Assembly (NCBI GenBank): GCA_900543505.1
Contig: UQSB01000036.1
Span: 1-22,777 of the forward strand
Length of the DNA stretch: 22,777 nucleotides
Source of the DNA: an uncultured Collinsella sp.
GTDB taxonomy: Bacteria; Actinomycetota; Coriobacteriia; Coriobacteriales; Coriobacteriaceae
Reading direction: 5' to 3'
The notes under the pieces were generated by a model. That model worked only from the letters and a program-made list of their open reading frames with translations, was not told where the DNA came from and did not search any database. Positions 13,535 through 21,264 of the stretch are shown here, piece after piece. The position numbers were made by a program, and so were the translations under genes. How positions within the stretch are numbered: position 1 is the first letter of the stretch; every line of letters starts with the position of its first letter.

Positions 13535-14836
13535 ATGTTCTGTTCGCAGTGTGGTGCCCCCATGGGCGATAACGACAAGTTCTGCGGCGCGTGTGGTGCC
13601 CCCAATGCCGGTGCCGCAGCCTCTGCCCCTCAGGGTCAGCCCCAGCAGTTTGTTCCGCAACCGCCCGTGGCGAATGCGTCCAAGGGCTGTGTGGCTCAGG
13701 CGTTTGAGGATATGACCAAGACTCCGGGCGTGCTGCAGCGCGTGTGCCAGATTGCCTTTTTACCGGCGCTGATTTGCGTTGTGTCGGTGCTCGTGTTGTT
13801 TATTCCCGTTATTGGCGGCATTGCAGCTGCCATCGGCTTTTTGGCAGCCTGCATTGCGAGCGTGTGCGGTTCGGGCTTTGGTATTGAGTGGGGTCGCGAT
13901 CTGTCGCTCAAGGTTGATGACGGTATGGATCGTCCACTCATGCGTTCCACGTCGTTTGGTCTCGGAGTCTTTTCGAGCGTTATTTCGGTCGTGCTCGAGG
14001 TTATCGCTGCTATTCCCGTTATCGGTGTAGTGCTTTCGCTGGTGGAGGGCGTGGTAATTGGCGCCGCGGGCTCGTATTCTTATTACGGCTCTTATGCGCT
14101 CGAGGCTGCGCTGTTCGGTTCGCTCGGCCTGCTTGTCCTGGCGCTAATTGCCTCGGCGATTCTGGGTGTCTTCTTTAAGATGTTCGCCGACATCGCCGTG
14201 ATGCACTTTGCGGTGACCGGTCGCGTCGAGAGCGCGTTTTCGCTCGATAAGGTCTGGGCGGCGTTTAAGCACAACAAGACCAAGCTGTTCTGTGCTTCGT
14301 TCCTTCCCGAGTTTTTGACGGGTCTGGTCGCCAACGTTGTCACCTGGATCCTGACGTTCGTCTTTGGCACCATTGCCTCTGTCGGTATGTATAGCTACTA
14401 CTACCGTCCTTCGGCTATTGAGGCGCTTGTTACCGGCGGTGGCATCACGCTCGTATTGTTCTTGGTACTGACGGCGTTTGTCACGGTATTCCTTACGGTC
14501 TTTGGCAAGATGCTCAAGCATCGTGCCGTTGGCTATTGGGTAGCGCGCTATGCAGCTGAATGGGCTGATGAGGATAAGGATGACGTCCTGACCTTTGTGC
14601 TGCCGTTTGAGAAGAAGGCCGCCCCTTCGGGCTATAGCGCTCCGGATGTCGCGCCCGCACCTGAGCCCGAGCCCGAACCTGAGCCCGAGCCCGCACCTGA
14701 GCCCGAGCCTGAGCCCGCCTCTGATTCCGAGCCCGCACCAGAGCCGGCGCCCGAGCCCGAGACCGAGCCGACGCCTGAACCTGAGCCCGAACCCGAACTC
14801 GAGTCAAGTTCCGACGAGGACCCTCAGGACGAGTAG
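13535..14836 (+). CDS. Zinc-ribbon polytopic membrane protein with Pro/Glu tail
   Basis: 433 residues from ATG 13535. I chose this start because the zinc ribbon begins at once (MFCSQCGAPMGDNDKFCGAC) and AAGGG lies about 9 bases upstream; the frame runs back to 13439 with no binding site. Cysteines 3, 6, 17 and 20 form a CxxC-CxxC zinc ribbon. A short Pro/Gln linker leads to a membrane domain of about 300 residues with six hydrophobic segments, reminiscent of DUF4013 proteins (GRDLSLKVDDG loop, repeated glycine-rich helices). The C-terminus is about 55 residues of Pro-Glu repeats with acidic ends. Zinc-ribbon/DUF4013-like proteins are often uncharacterised. The ribbon is probably cytoplasmic and may bind a partner; no enzyme motif is visible. 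Confidence 0.8.
   Translation: MFCSQCGAPMGDNDKFCGACGAPNAGAAASAPQGQPQQFVPQPPVANASKGCVAQAFEDMTKTPGVLQRVCQIAFLPALICVVSVLVLFIPVIGGIAAAIGFLAACIASVCGSGFGIEWGRDLSLKVDDGMDRPLMRSTSFGLGVFSSVISVVLEVIAAIPVIGVVLSLVEGVVIGAAGSYSYYGSYALEAALFGSLGLLVLALIASAILGVFFKMFADIAVMHFAVTGRVESAFSLDKVWAAFKHNKTKLFCASFLPEFLTGLVANVVTWILTFVFGTIASVGMYSYYYRPSAIEALVTGGGITLVLFLVLTAFVTVFLTVFGKMLKHRAVGYWVARYAAEWADEDKDDVLTFVLPFEKKAAPSGYSAPDVAPAPEPEPEPEPEPAPEPEPEPASDSEPAPEPAPEPETEPTPEPEPEPELESSSDEDPQDE
14651..14805 (+). repeat. Pro-Glu codon repeat tract inside the zinc-ribbon gene
   Basis: Tandem CCTGAGCCCGAG-type units encode alternating Pro-Glu and Pro-Ala residues at the C-terminus of the zinc-ribbon membrane protein. The tract is long enough to be prone to length change by slippage between strains. 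Confidence 0.85.
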
Positions 14837-14845
14837 CCCTGCCGC

Positions 14846-14876
14846 CTGCCATTTGGGGACGGGGTGGAAATGGCAG
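14846..14876. repeat. GGGGACGGGG hairpin
   Basis: CTGCCATTT (14846-14854) pairs perfectly with AAATGGCAG (14868-14876) around the loop GGGGACGGGGTGG. It has the same plan as the hairpins after lgt and the DUF6020 gene: a variable stem with the conserved core in the loop. It lies 10 bases after the zinc-ribbon stop. Confidence 0.75.
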
Positions 14877-14895
14877 AAATAGCGCTTGACAAATG

Positions 14896-14932
14896 AGCGG
14901 GGCCGAACGTTGAGATAACGTTCGGCCCCGCT
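14896..14932. terminator. Bidirectional terminator hairpin between convergent genes
   Basis: A perfect 16-bp GC-rich stem (14896-14911 with 14917-14932, GCCGAACGTT core, 5-base loop GAGAT) lies between the end of the plus-strand zinc-ribbon gene and the minus-strand M20 gene. T-runs are short on both sides, but the stem strength and convergent position fit shared termination. Confidence 0.8.
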
Positions 14933-14977
14933 TTGACATCGCGATGCGGCTATGACTGCGAGATAGTCGCGAATCGA

Positions 14978-16441
14978 CTACTCGTCGTGCTTCTCCTCGC
15001 GGCGAGCGGCGGCGCGAGCTTCGTGGATACCCTTGATCGCGGCATGACGAGCCGTGCGGGCATCGTGGATGGCGTCACGGGCTTCGGCAGTCGTCGCCTT
15101 GGCAGAGCGCAACTTGGCGGCCAGATCGGGGTTGGTTTCGGCGACCGCGGTAATCGCGGGGCCGTCGAGCTCCTCTTGCGTGGGCTCGGCCAAAAAGTCG
15201 ATGGCATACTGGGCGGCCACCATGGAACCCTTGGCCAGTACGGTCTCGTCAATCTTGTAAAAGCAGGAATGTTGGGCGTACGTGGCGCCAATCTTGGGGT
15301 TGCGCGTACCTACAAAGGCGAGCACACCCGGTACACGGCGCAGGTACTCCGAAAAATCCTCGCCCGAAAGCGTGCCGCGGTAATGGCCCTGGCCGGCGGG
15401 GCCCAGACATTTAATTACAGCCTGACGGCAGCGTTCGCTCGAGGCGGCGTCGTTTTCGACCTTGTAGTTGGCGATGGTGTAGTCGGTGAGCTCGGCCTCG
15501 GCACCCAAGGCTGCCGCGGTGTGCTCCACGATGCGGCGCATAAGCTCCGGCATTTCCTCGTGGGTCGAGTCGCCGTAGGTGCGTACCGTACCGGCGAGGT
15601 ATGCCGTGCCGGCGATAACGTTGCGCGCGGTGCCGCCGTGCAACTCGCCGACGGTGATGACTGCCGGCTCGTAGGGGCTAATCTCGCGCGAAACGATAGT
15701 CTGCAGGGCATTGACGATCTCGGCGGCAACCATAACGGCGTCGTGGCCGCGCTGGGGCATGGCGCCGTGGCACGAGGTGCCGCGAACGTCGATGCGGAAC
15801 CAGTCGGTGTTGGCCATGCGTGGACCGGGCTCGCAGCTTACGGTGCCGGCATCGACCTCGCTCCAGATATGTGCGGCGTAGGCGCCATCGACGCCGTCGA
15901 GCACGCCCGTGCCAATCATGAGCTTGGCGCCCTGGCCGTTTTCCTCACTGGGCTGGAAGACGATGCGGATCTCGCCGTGGATGTCATCGGTCATATGGCG
16001 CAGAATCTGCAGCGTGCCGAGCATCATGGCGATGTGGCAGTCGTGGCCGCAGGCGTGCATGCAGCCCTCGTTGACGCTGGCGAACTCCTCGCCGGTCTGC
16101 TCGGTGACAGGCAGGGCGTCGATATCCGCACGCAGTAGAATGCGACGGCGCGGCGTGCCGTCCTCGCGGTAGGCATCGGGCGCGGTGCCGCGGAGGGTTG
16201 CCACCAGGCCCGTCTTAAGGGGACGCTCGTAGGGGATATTCATGGCGTCGAGCTGGTTAGCGATGTCGGAGGTCGTGCGCTCCTCGGCAAGGCTCAGCTC
16301 CGGGTGCTTATGGAAGTGCCGGCGCTGCTTGATGATATAGGGCTCAAACTCGGCGGCGATATCTTGGATGGCCGCGGTGACGTCGTCTGCCGCGCGAACC
16401 TCGGTTGCCGCCATAATTTGCTGTGCCTTGGTCTTCGTCAT
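14978..16441 (-). CDS. M20 family metallopeptidase / N-acyl amino acid amidohydrolase
   Basis: 487 residues from ATG 16441, which has AAGGAG just upstream; the frame continues to 16834 but runs through the divergent neighbour. It belongs to the M20D aminoacylase/IAA-amidohydrolase group, di-metal hydrolases of N-acyl or N-acetyl amino acids. Visible signs are RRHFHKHPELS (40-50), LLRADIDALPV (102-112), the metal site HACGHDCH (129-136), QPSEENGQGAK (164-173) and HGAMPQRGHDAVM with the dimerisation-domain histidine. GEDFSEYLRRVPGVLAFVG is typical of the C-terminal metal-binding region. After the catalytic core a charged Ala/Arg/Lys-rich tail of about 60 residues follows, unusual for the family. 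The gene is divergent from a YtcJ-type amidohydrolase, and the pair may act on related amide substrates. Confidence 0.93.
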   Translation of the reverse strand: MTKTKAQQIMAATEVRAADDVTAAIQDIAAEFEPYIIKQRRHFHKHPELSLAEERTTSDIANQLDAMNIPYERPLKTGLVATLRGTAPDAYREDGTPRRRILLRADIDALPVTEQTGEEFASVNEGCMHACGHDCHIAMMLGTLQILRHMTDDIHGEIRIVFQPSEENGQGAKLMIGTGVLDGVDGAYAAHIWSEVDAGTVSCEPGPRMANTDWFRIDVRGTSCHGAMPQRGHDAVMVAAEIVNALQTIVSREISPYEPAVITVGELHGGTARNVIAGTAYLAGTVRTYGDSTHEEMPELMRRIVEHTAAALGAEAELTDYTIANYKVENDAASSERCRQAVIKCLGPAGQGHYRGTLSGEDFSEYLRRVPGVLAFVGTRNPKIGATYAQHSCFYKIDETVLAKGSMVAAQYAIDFLAEPTQEELDGPAITAVAETNPDLAAKLRSAKATTAEARDAIHDARTARHAAIKGIHEARAAARREEKHDE

Positions 16442-16492
16442 GGTCGATTTGCTCCTTGCTGGGTTGATCGCAAAATCGTACAGGCTCTCTCC

Positions 16493-16522
16493 AGTATGCC
16501 ACCTGCCGCTAGGGCTGGTAAA
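16493..16522 (-). promoter_or_regulatory. Possible promoter of the M20 gene
   Basis: On the minus strand TTTACC (16517-16522) and CATACT (16493-16498) are 18 bases apart, about 50 bases before the M20 ATG. On the plus strand TACACT at 16566-16571 may serve the divergent amidohydrolase. Both are weak matches. Confidence 0.33.
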
Positions 16523-16609
16523 GTTGCCGTTTGCCGCTTGGAGTTTTGTTGCAAGGGCGGGGGAGTACACTCGGGGGTGTTGAATTTCCTGCCAGAGATG
16601 GGGATGCCC

Positions 16610-18247
16610 ATGCAACATATCGATCGGATTATCCGCTCCAAGAACGTTTTTACCGCTCAAGACGGTATCGATACCGCCCGCGAGCTGGCGATTGCCATCG
16701 CGGGCGATCGCATCGTCGCAGTCGGTGCGCCCGATGACGTGATTGACGCCGCACCTGCCGCCACGCCGGTGGTCGATTACGGCGAGCAGTTTGTCTGCCC
16801 CGGTTTCCACGATGCGCACCTGCATTTCTTCCATACCTCGGTTGGCTCCTCACCGTATATGCTCATGGATATGGGCACGTCCGAGGCGGCGCTGGTGCAG
16901 GACGCGCTCAAGTTTTCCCAGGACCTGCCCGACGACGCCTGGGTCGTGACGCAGGGCTGGCGCGATTACCGCTGGGATCCGCCCGAGCACCCTACCAAGG
17001 CCTCCCTCGATGCGGCATTTCCTGATCGTCCCTGCGTTATGTACTCGGGCGACGGGCACACGCTGTGGCTCAACAGCCGCGCGCTCGAGGCACTCGGCGT
17101 GACGCGCGACAGCGAGCCGCCGGCGGGTGGCAGCTACGACAAGGACGCAAATGGCGAGCTCACGGGCATTGCTCACGAGGCTGCGGCCATGCAGCTGCTG
17201 CCACGCTGTCTTGAGTGGCTGGGCGAGGGCCGCATCGCGAGCGCTTACGCCGACCAGATGAAGCGTATGGCCGAGCAAGGCATCACCTCAATCTGCGATA
17301 TGTCGCTCATGCCCATGCCGGGCTGTGACTTTATTCGCGACGATGTTTACGACAAGCTGCAGGCCTCCGGCAAGCTGGGAATCCGCGCCCATTTGTTTCC
17401 CACGCTGTTGGATGACCAATCGCGCTTGGAAGAGCTCCAGACCCGCTACGCGAACAATGCGCTGCTCTCGGCGCCGGGCTTTAAGCAGTTCTTCGATGGC
17501 GTGTCGAGCGAGCACACCGCATACCTCACCGATCCCTATGCCAACCCGCGCTTCCCGGGCGACCAGGGCCGTCTGACGGTTCCCGTCGAGCGCATGCGCA
17601 AGCTGGTCCTGGCGGCAGCCGAGCGCGGCCACACCGTGCGCATCCACGTTATCGGCGACGGCGCCATCCATGCCGCACTCGATATCTTTGAGGAGGCGGC
17701 AGAGCTCTACGGCTTGCCCCAGCACGGCCATAATACGCTTGAGCATTTGGAGAATCTGCTGCCCGAGGACATCGATCGTCTGCGCAAACTCAACGTCATT
17801 GCCTCGAGCCAGCCCTGCCATATCACACTCGACCCGGGTGGTCCGGAGCGCGACCTGGGCTTGGAGCGCAGCCGCATCATGTGGCCGTTTGCGACCTATA
17901 AGCAGCGCGGCATCCGCCAGGCCTTCGGCACCGATAGCCCCATCACAGCCGTTACCAGCATGAACGTGCTCTACACGGCTATCACCCGCCAAGACCCCCG
18001 CAGCCACTGGCCCGAGGGCGGCTGGCTCCCCAGCGAGCGCATCGACGCGGCTACAGCTCTGCGCAACTACACCCTGGGCAGCGCCTACGCGGCAGGCGAC
18101 GAGCGAAACCTCGGCAGCCTGGAACCCGGCAAATACGCCGACCTGGTAGTCCTGGACCAAAACCCGCTCACCATCGACCCCCAAGAGCTCCAGGCTACCA
18201 AGGTTCAGGCAACCTATCTGGCAGGCAACTTAATCTACGAGCGCTAA
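16610..18247 (+). CDS. YtcJ-type metal-dependent amidohydrolase
   Basis: 545 residues from ATG 16610. Two other in-frame ATGs lie at 16598 and 16604, and the frame stays open back to 16304. I prefer 16610 because GATGGGG precedes it at a workable distance, but the true start is uncertain. The protein has the amidohydrolase-superfamily beta-barrel pattern: PGFHDAHLHF (64-73) carries the first two metal histidines, IHVIGDGAIHAALD and TLEHLENLLPEDIDRL carry further metal ligands and FGTDSPI the catalytic aspartate. The C-terminal RNYTLGSAYAAGDERNLGSL and GKYADLVVLDQNPL are classic for YtcJ/N-substituted-formamide deformylase-like enzymes. The substrate is unknown, as in most of this family. The gene is divergent from the M20 hydrolase across a 168-base promoter region and ends at a likely terminator. 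Confidence 0.92.
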   Translation: MQHIDRIIRSKNVFTAQDGIDTARELAIAIAGDRIVAVGAPDDVIDAAPAATPVVDYGEQFVCPGFHDAHLHFFHTSVGSSPYMLMDMGTSEAALVQDALKFSQDLPDDAWVVTQGWRDYRWDPPEHPTKASLDAAFPDRPCVMYSGDGHTLWLNSRALEALGVTRDSEPPAGGSYDKDANGELTGIAHEAAAMQLLPRCLEWLGEGRIASAYADQMKRMAEQGITSICDMSLMPMPGCDFIRDDVYDKLQASGKLGIRAHLFPTLLDDQSRLEELQTRYANNALLSAPGFKQFFDGVSSEHTAYLTDPYANPRFPGDQGRLTVPVERMRKLVLAAAERGHTVRIHVIGDGAIHAALDIFEEAAELYGLPQHGHNTLEHLENLLPEDIDRLRKLNVIASSQPCHITLDPGGPERDLGLERSRIMWPFATYKQRGIRQAFGTDSPITAVTSMNVLYTAITRQDPRSHWPEGGWLPSERIDAATALRNYTLGSAYAAGDERNLGSLEPGKYADLVVLDQNPLTIDPQELQATKVQATYLAGNLIYER

Positions 18248-18265
18248 TATTCATGCCGTACCGTT

Positions 18266-18313
18266 AAACGCGGCTCGGGCAGCCTATTTTGGGATGGCGC
18301 TCGAGCCGCGTTT
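18266..18313 (+). terminator. Probable terminator after the YtcJ-type gene
   Basis: AAACGCGGCTCG (18266-18277) pairs perfectly with CGAGCCGCGTTT (18302-18313) around a 24-base loop, 19 bases after the stop. TTTGTTTG follows the right arm. The large loop is unusual, but stem and tail fit an intrinsic terminator. Confidence 0.65.
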
Positions 18314-18848
18314 GTTTGCCTATGGGGTCCGTTAGGAGCGCCCCCGCTCTGCTTGATTTGGGCGCGGGGCGGAGGCGCCGCTGCCCCGCGCTCAATTTGG
18401 ACGTCAGTAATGCTGTCTCTTGGTGTTTTGAATACTTCCCATTGCAGATTGCATAAAAAGTTGAGATGTTCTTTCCGGTCCTGATGTACCCCCGCCTGGG
18501 CCGTGCAAAAAATGGAGTATTCAGCACCGTGAGCTCTGCCGGTGCCGCTGCAGTCGGGTGGCATTGCGGAGATCGACGTCATTTTGGGGTCCGGTGCGGC
18601 GCGAGGCACGCCTTTTTGTCCTGATGGGGTTTGCCCGCCGACCCAAATCGCAGGTCAAAGGCGTTCTTGGGACCAATATGGTGTGTCCGGCGCGTATGCA
18701 GACGTCCTGGCCTGCTGAAAACTCCCAAAAATGCACGCTGCTTCCCAGGGGACCCGTGCGAGCGGCGAAAACCATGCCCAAGTAGCTGTCCGCATCGCCA
18801 TTTTGCTGCACTGACTTTTCTGAATACCGGGCCCGAGATTGGTCAACC
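18314..18848. other. Gene-poor stretch of about 535 bases
   Basis: No ORF here is supportable. The minus-strand frames 18244-18609 and 18521-19030 and the plus-strand frame 18558-18785 have no ribosome binding site, and 18521-19030 overlaps the sulfatase gene. Composition varies along the stretch: 18400-18480 is more A/T-rich than its surroundings. A strong GC hairpin lies at 18358-18395. The stretch could be a decayed gene, a dispersed non-coding repeat of the genus or an unannotated RNA gene; I cannot tell which. Confidence 0.5.
18358..18395. repeat. GC-rich hairpin in the gene-poor stretch
   Basis: TTGGGCGCGGGGC (18358-18370) pairs with GCCCCGCGCTCAA (18383-18395), with twelve Watson-Crick pairs and one G-U. 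The 12-base loop is GGAGGCGCCGCT. There is no T-run on either side. Confidence 0.6.
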
Positions 18849-20912
18849 CTAGGCTCCCGGAGCTGCGTTGGGGTCGGTTTCGTTGGCGGCCGCCTGCTTA
18901 TGGGTGGCAAAGACCGAGCCTTCGTGGTCGAAGAGCTTACGATATTGCATGCGGTCCAGGCGATCGCGCGCATTAGCGGTCTTGGCGGGAACGTTCTTGG
19001 CCTCGGCTGTATACCAAACGCCGTGCGCATCCTGCGCCCCCACCACGTTTATCGCCGGCATGTGCGCTCGGTTTTGCAAGCGTGCGCGTTGGTAGGCGGT
19101 GAGCGGGGCACCGATGGCATTGAGTGCGAGTGCACCGACGTTATTGATGCTTGTGTTGAGTTCCCCACTCGTTTGTGCGTTGCCGGCGACATCGTAGTTC
19201 GCCCAGACCACATAGCGTGTCTGCCAGATGCGCTCGGTATGGGTGGCATCGTCCTCATCGGTAAAGTAGAGGTCGTTGTAGCGGTCGGTGAAGAACGGCT
19301 GGTGGTCGCCGTACATCACCACGACGACGGGGCGGTCGAGATCACGCAGCTTTTCCAGGAAGGCGGCGAAGGCGGCATCGGACGCTTCCATGAGCGAGCA
19401 GTATTCATTGGTCCAGGTGATAACTTTGTCGGACACACCTTCGACGGCAAGGTGCAGTTGCTGGTCGGTGGGCACCAAGCCCGTGTCATAGGCGGAGTGG
19501 TTTTGCATCGTCACGTCGTGGATGAAGATCGGCTGGTCGCTCTGCTTTAGTACCTCGAGGCACTTGTCGTAGGTGGCGGCGTCGGTGACCTTGCGGCAGA
19601 GCTCGGGTGCGCCGGCGAAGTCCTCGATCGAGAGGAACTCGTCGAATCCCATGTCCGCGAAGACGTTCTCGCGATTCCAGTTGGTGGCGTGGTTGGGGTG
19701 CATGGCCACGGTGCGATAGCCGAGTCTCTTGAACTGACGGGCGAGGTTCTCGCTCGGGGCCAGGTTGTAGGTCATGAACGGGTAGACGCCAGCGCCCAGG
19801 AATGCCATGGAGTGTCCGGTTAAGAACTCGAACTCGCTGTTACAGGTGCCGGCACCGAAGGCGCTCATGTAGCTCACTCCCTGCAGAAGCGCGTTGTCGA
19901 TGGCTTTGAAGCGCTCGGGCCCCTTATAGCCGCAGCCCAGTTCGTTAAAGATTGAAAGGTCGGCGAAGGACTCGTTCATGATGCAGATGACTGAGGGCTT
20001 GAGCTGGTCAAACTGTTCGACGGCAGCGGCACGGGAGGGGTCGGCGATGCCGTTCGTGCCCGCGTTCCAGCGCGCGGCAAGGCGCTTGATGATCGCCGAG
20101 GCCTCACCGCTCTTGTAGTGCTTGGGTTTAGGCGGCACCATTTTTTGCGCGCTCGAAATGAAGGTGGGGAGAAACCCCTGACTGTAATAGCTTTCGAGGG
20201 GCTTCCAGGTATGAAGCTTGATGCCCAAGGTGTCGTAATAGCTGATGAAGGCCTGCGCCCCCAGCACGGCTCCGGCAACAAGTGCGGTACGACGGTCGAC
20301 GGAGAGGGGGAGCTTGGATTTGGTTGCGACTGGATGCTCCCTCGGCGCTGTCGATGTCCCCTCGGTTGCCGGAGACGCCTTTGGGTCCTTCGATTTCAAG
20401 GACGCAGACATCGCATGGTCGATGGGCTCGGGGGACGTTTCCGATGCGCGGCGCGGCGGTCGCCCACATGCATCACGCGGAATGAGGACGATAAGCGCGA
20501 TTCCCAAGGCCGCGGCGGCAAGCCCCATGAAGCAGAAAGTGCTGAGCTCATAGGTGTAGCTGCCGGCGACCGTCGCAGCGGTCGAGAGGGCGAACAGGTC
20601 TCCGGGTTGGATGGGCATCGATTTGAACGTGATTACGAAGTACTCGGCGATACCGATGCTGGCGAGCGCAACGATGCCAACGATTGCGGGGGTCTTTCGG
20701 CGGTGCGGCAGATAGAACAACAGGCACAAGAAGCAGAAGATGAGCAAAAGCTCCAAAAGTGCCGGTCCGGGCTGCATCTTCCATAGTTCATGGTTGGAGG
20801 GCAGCTCAAGGGCGAGCATCGAGCATATCGATGCGCCGCCGATCGTTGCCAGCGTACGGGGGTAGGGATGGTCGGTCATCCAGCTTTTCAGATCCTTCAT
20901 GCTCATCTTCAT
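18849..20912 (-). CDS. LTA synthase family sulfatase-type membrane enzyme
   Basis: 687 residues. The LtaS layout is clear: membrane helices at about 22-38, 50-68, 74-96, 124-145 and 206-225, then a large extracytoplasmic sulfatase-fold domain (from about 305). Catalytic features are visible: NESFADLS (metal-binding E314), GAGTCNSEFEFLTG with the nucleophile threonine T356, HPNHATNW (405-412), TMQNHSAYD (H472) and YGDHQPFF (D536, H537). LtaS enzymes transfer glycerol phosphate from phosphatidylglycerol to build lipoteichoic acid; related members (MdoB-like) modify other envelope glycans, and the substrate here is unproven. Unusual is a polar insertion of about 55 residues (roughly 148-203) between helices 4 and 5, rich in Ser, Pro and Thr. 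The start at 20912 has AAGGAA upstream, partly overlapped by the preceding small gene's stop. Confidence 0.93.
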   Translation of the reverse strand: MKMSMKDLKSWMTDHPYPRTLATIGGASICSMLALELPSNHELWKMQPGPALLELLLIFCFLCLLFYLPHRRKTPAIVGIVALASIGIAEYFVITFKSMPIQPGDLFALSTAATVAGSYTYELSTFCFMGLAAAALGIALIVLIPRDACGRPPRRASETSPEPIDHAMSASLKSKDPKASPATEGTSTAPREHPVATKSKLPLSVDRRTALVAGAVLGAQAFISYYDTLGIKLHTWKPLESYYSQGFLPTFISSAQKMVPPKPKHYKSGEASAIIKRLAARWNAGTNGIADPSRAAAVEQFDQLKPSVICIMNESFADLSIFNELGCGYKGPERFKAIDNALLQGVSYMSAFGAGTCNSEFEFLTGHSMAFLGAGVYPFMTYNLAPSENLARQFKRLGYRTVAMHPNHATNWNRENVFADMGFDEFLSIEDFAGAPELCRKVTDAATYDKCLEVLKQSDQPIFIHDVTMQNHSAYDTGLVPTDQQLHLAVEGVSDKVITWTNEYCSLMEASDAAFAAFLEKLRDLDRPVVVVMYGDHQPFFTDRYNDLYFTDEDDATHTERIWQTRYVVWANYDVAGNAQTSGELNTSINNVGALALNAIGAPLTAYQRARLQNRAHMPAINVVGAQDAHGVWYTAEAKNVPAKTANARDRLDRMQYRKLFDHEGSVFATHKQAAANETDPNAAPGA

Positions 20913-20930
20913 CGTCTCTGTTCCTTACTC

Positions 20931-21166
20931 CTAGTTCAGCGTCTTCACGAGCTTCTCCAGGTTGTCGTTCATGATGGGTGGGTAATCCTCGCCGGCTTTA
21001 AGCTGTTTGTCAGTGAGCCCCTCGACGGGGTCGAGCTGGACGCATTGTCGTCAGAAGCGGCGAGAGCAAAGACCGCACTTAAAAGGGGCATATATGCCGC
21101 CGCCATGGGGCCACGGTGACGAATAGGACGCCGCTTGGGATGGCGACGGTAAATTCGGTTGTCCAT
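20931..21166 (-). pseudogene. Small membrane-protein gene with an apparent one-base frameshift
   Basis: ATG 21166 has a good AGGAG site and opens a frame whose first 40 residues are basic, then hydrophobic (MPLLSAVFALAAS, a membrane anchor or signal). That frame soon becomes codon-poor and stops at 20969. In the next frame, open from 21050, the sequence reads well (GLTDKQLKAGEDYPPIMNDN, then EKLVKTLN) and stops at 20931, just before the LtaS-like gene's ribosome binding site. Adding one C in the C4 run (G4 on plus, 21027-21030) joins the two into a clean 78-residue protein. I do not recognise the family. The call is a frameshift mutation, a sequencing error or programmed slippage. It is probably transcribed with the LtaS-like gene, whose ribosome binding site overlaps the restored stop region. 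Confidence 0.62.
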
Positions 21167-21264
21167 AGATTGCTCCTGAATTGAAAACGGCTGCGTCGGG
21201 GTGCCGACGGCCGAAGGCGATGCCGCTGTGGCACGCGGTAGCTATTTGATTCAATTGGGAGCCG

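Noticed and set aside
14881..14890. TTGACA before the terminator as a promoter -35
   Set aside because: No -10 lies at a suitable distance; the following 50 bases form the bidirectional terminator hairpin.
14933..16138. Plus-strand ORF of 401 codons opposite the M20 gene
   Set aside because: Shadow of the M20 gene: no binding site, no motif, and overlaps its whole coding region.
18521..19030. Minus-strand ORF of 169 codons near the LtaS-like gene
   Set aside because: It overlaps the end of the well-supported sulfatase gene in a different frame, lacks a binding site, and looks compositionally non-coding.
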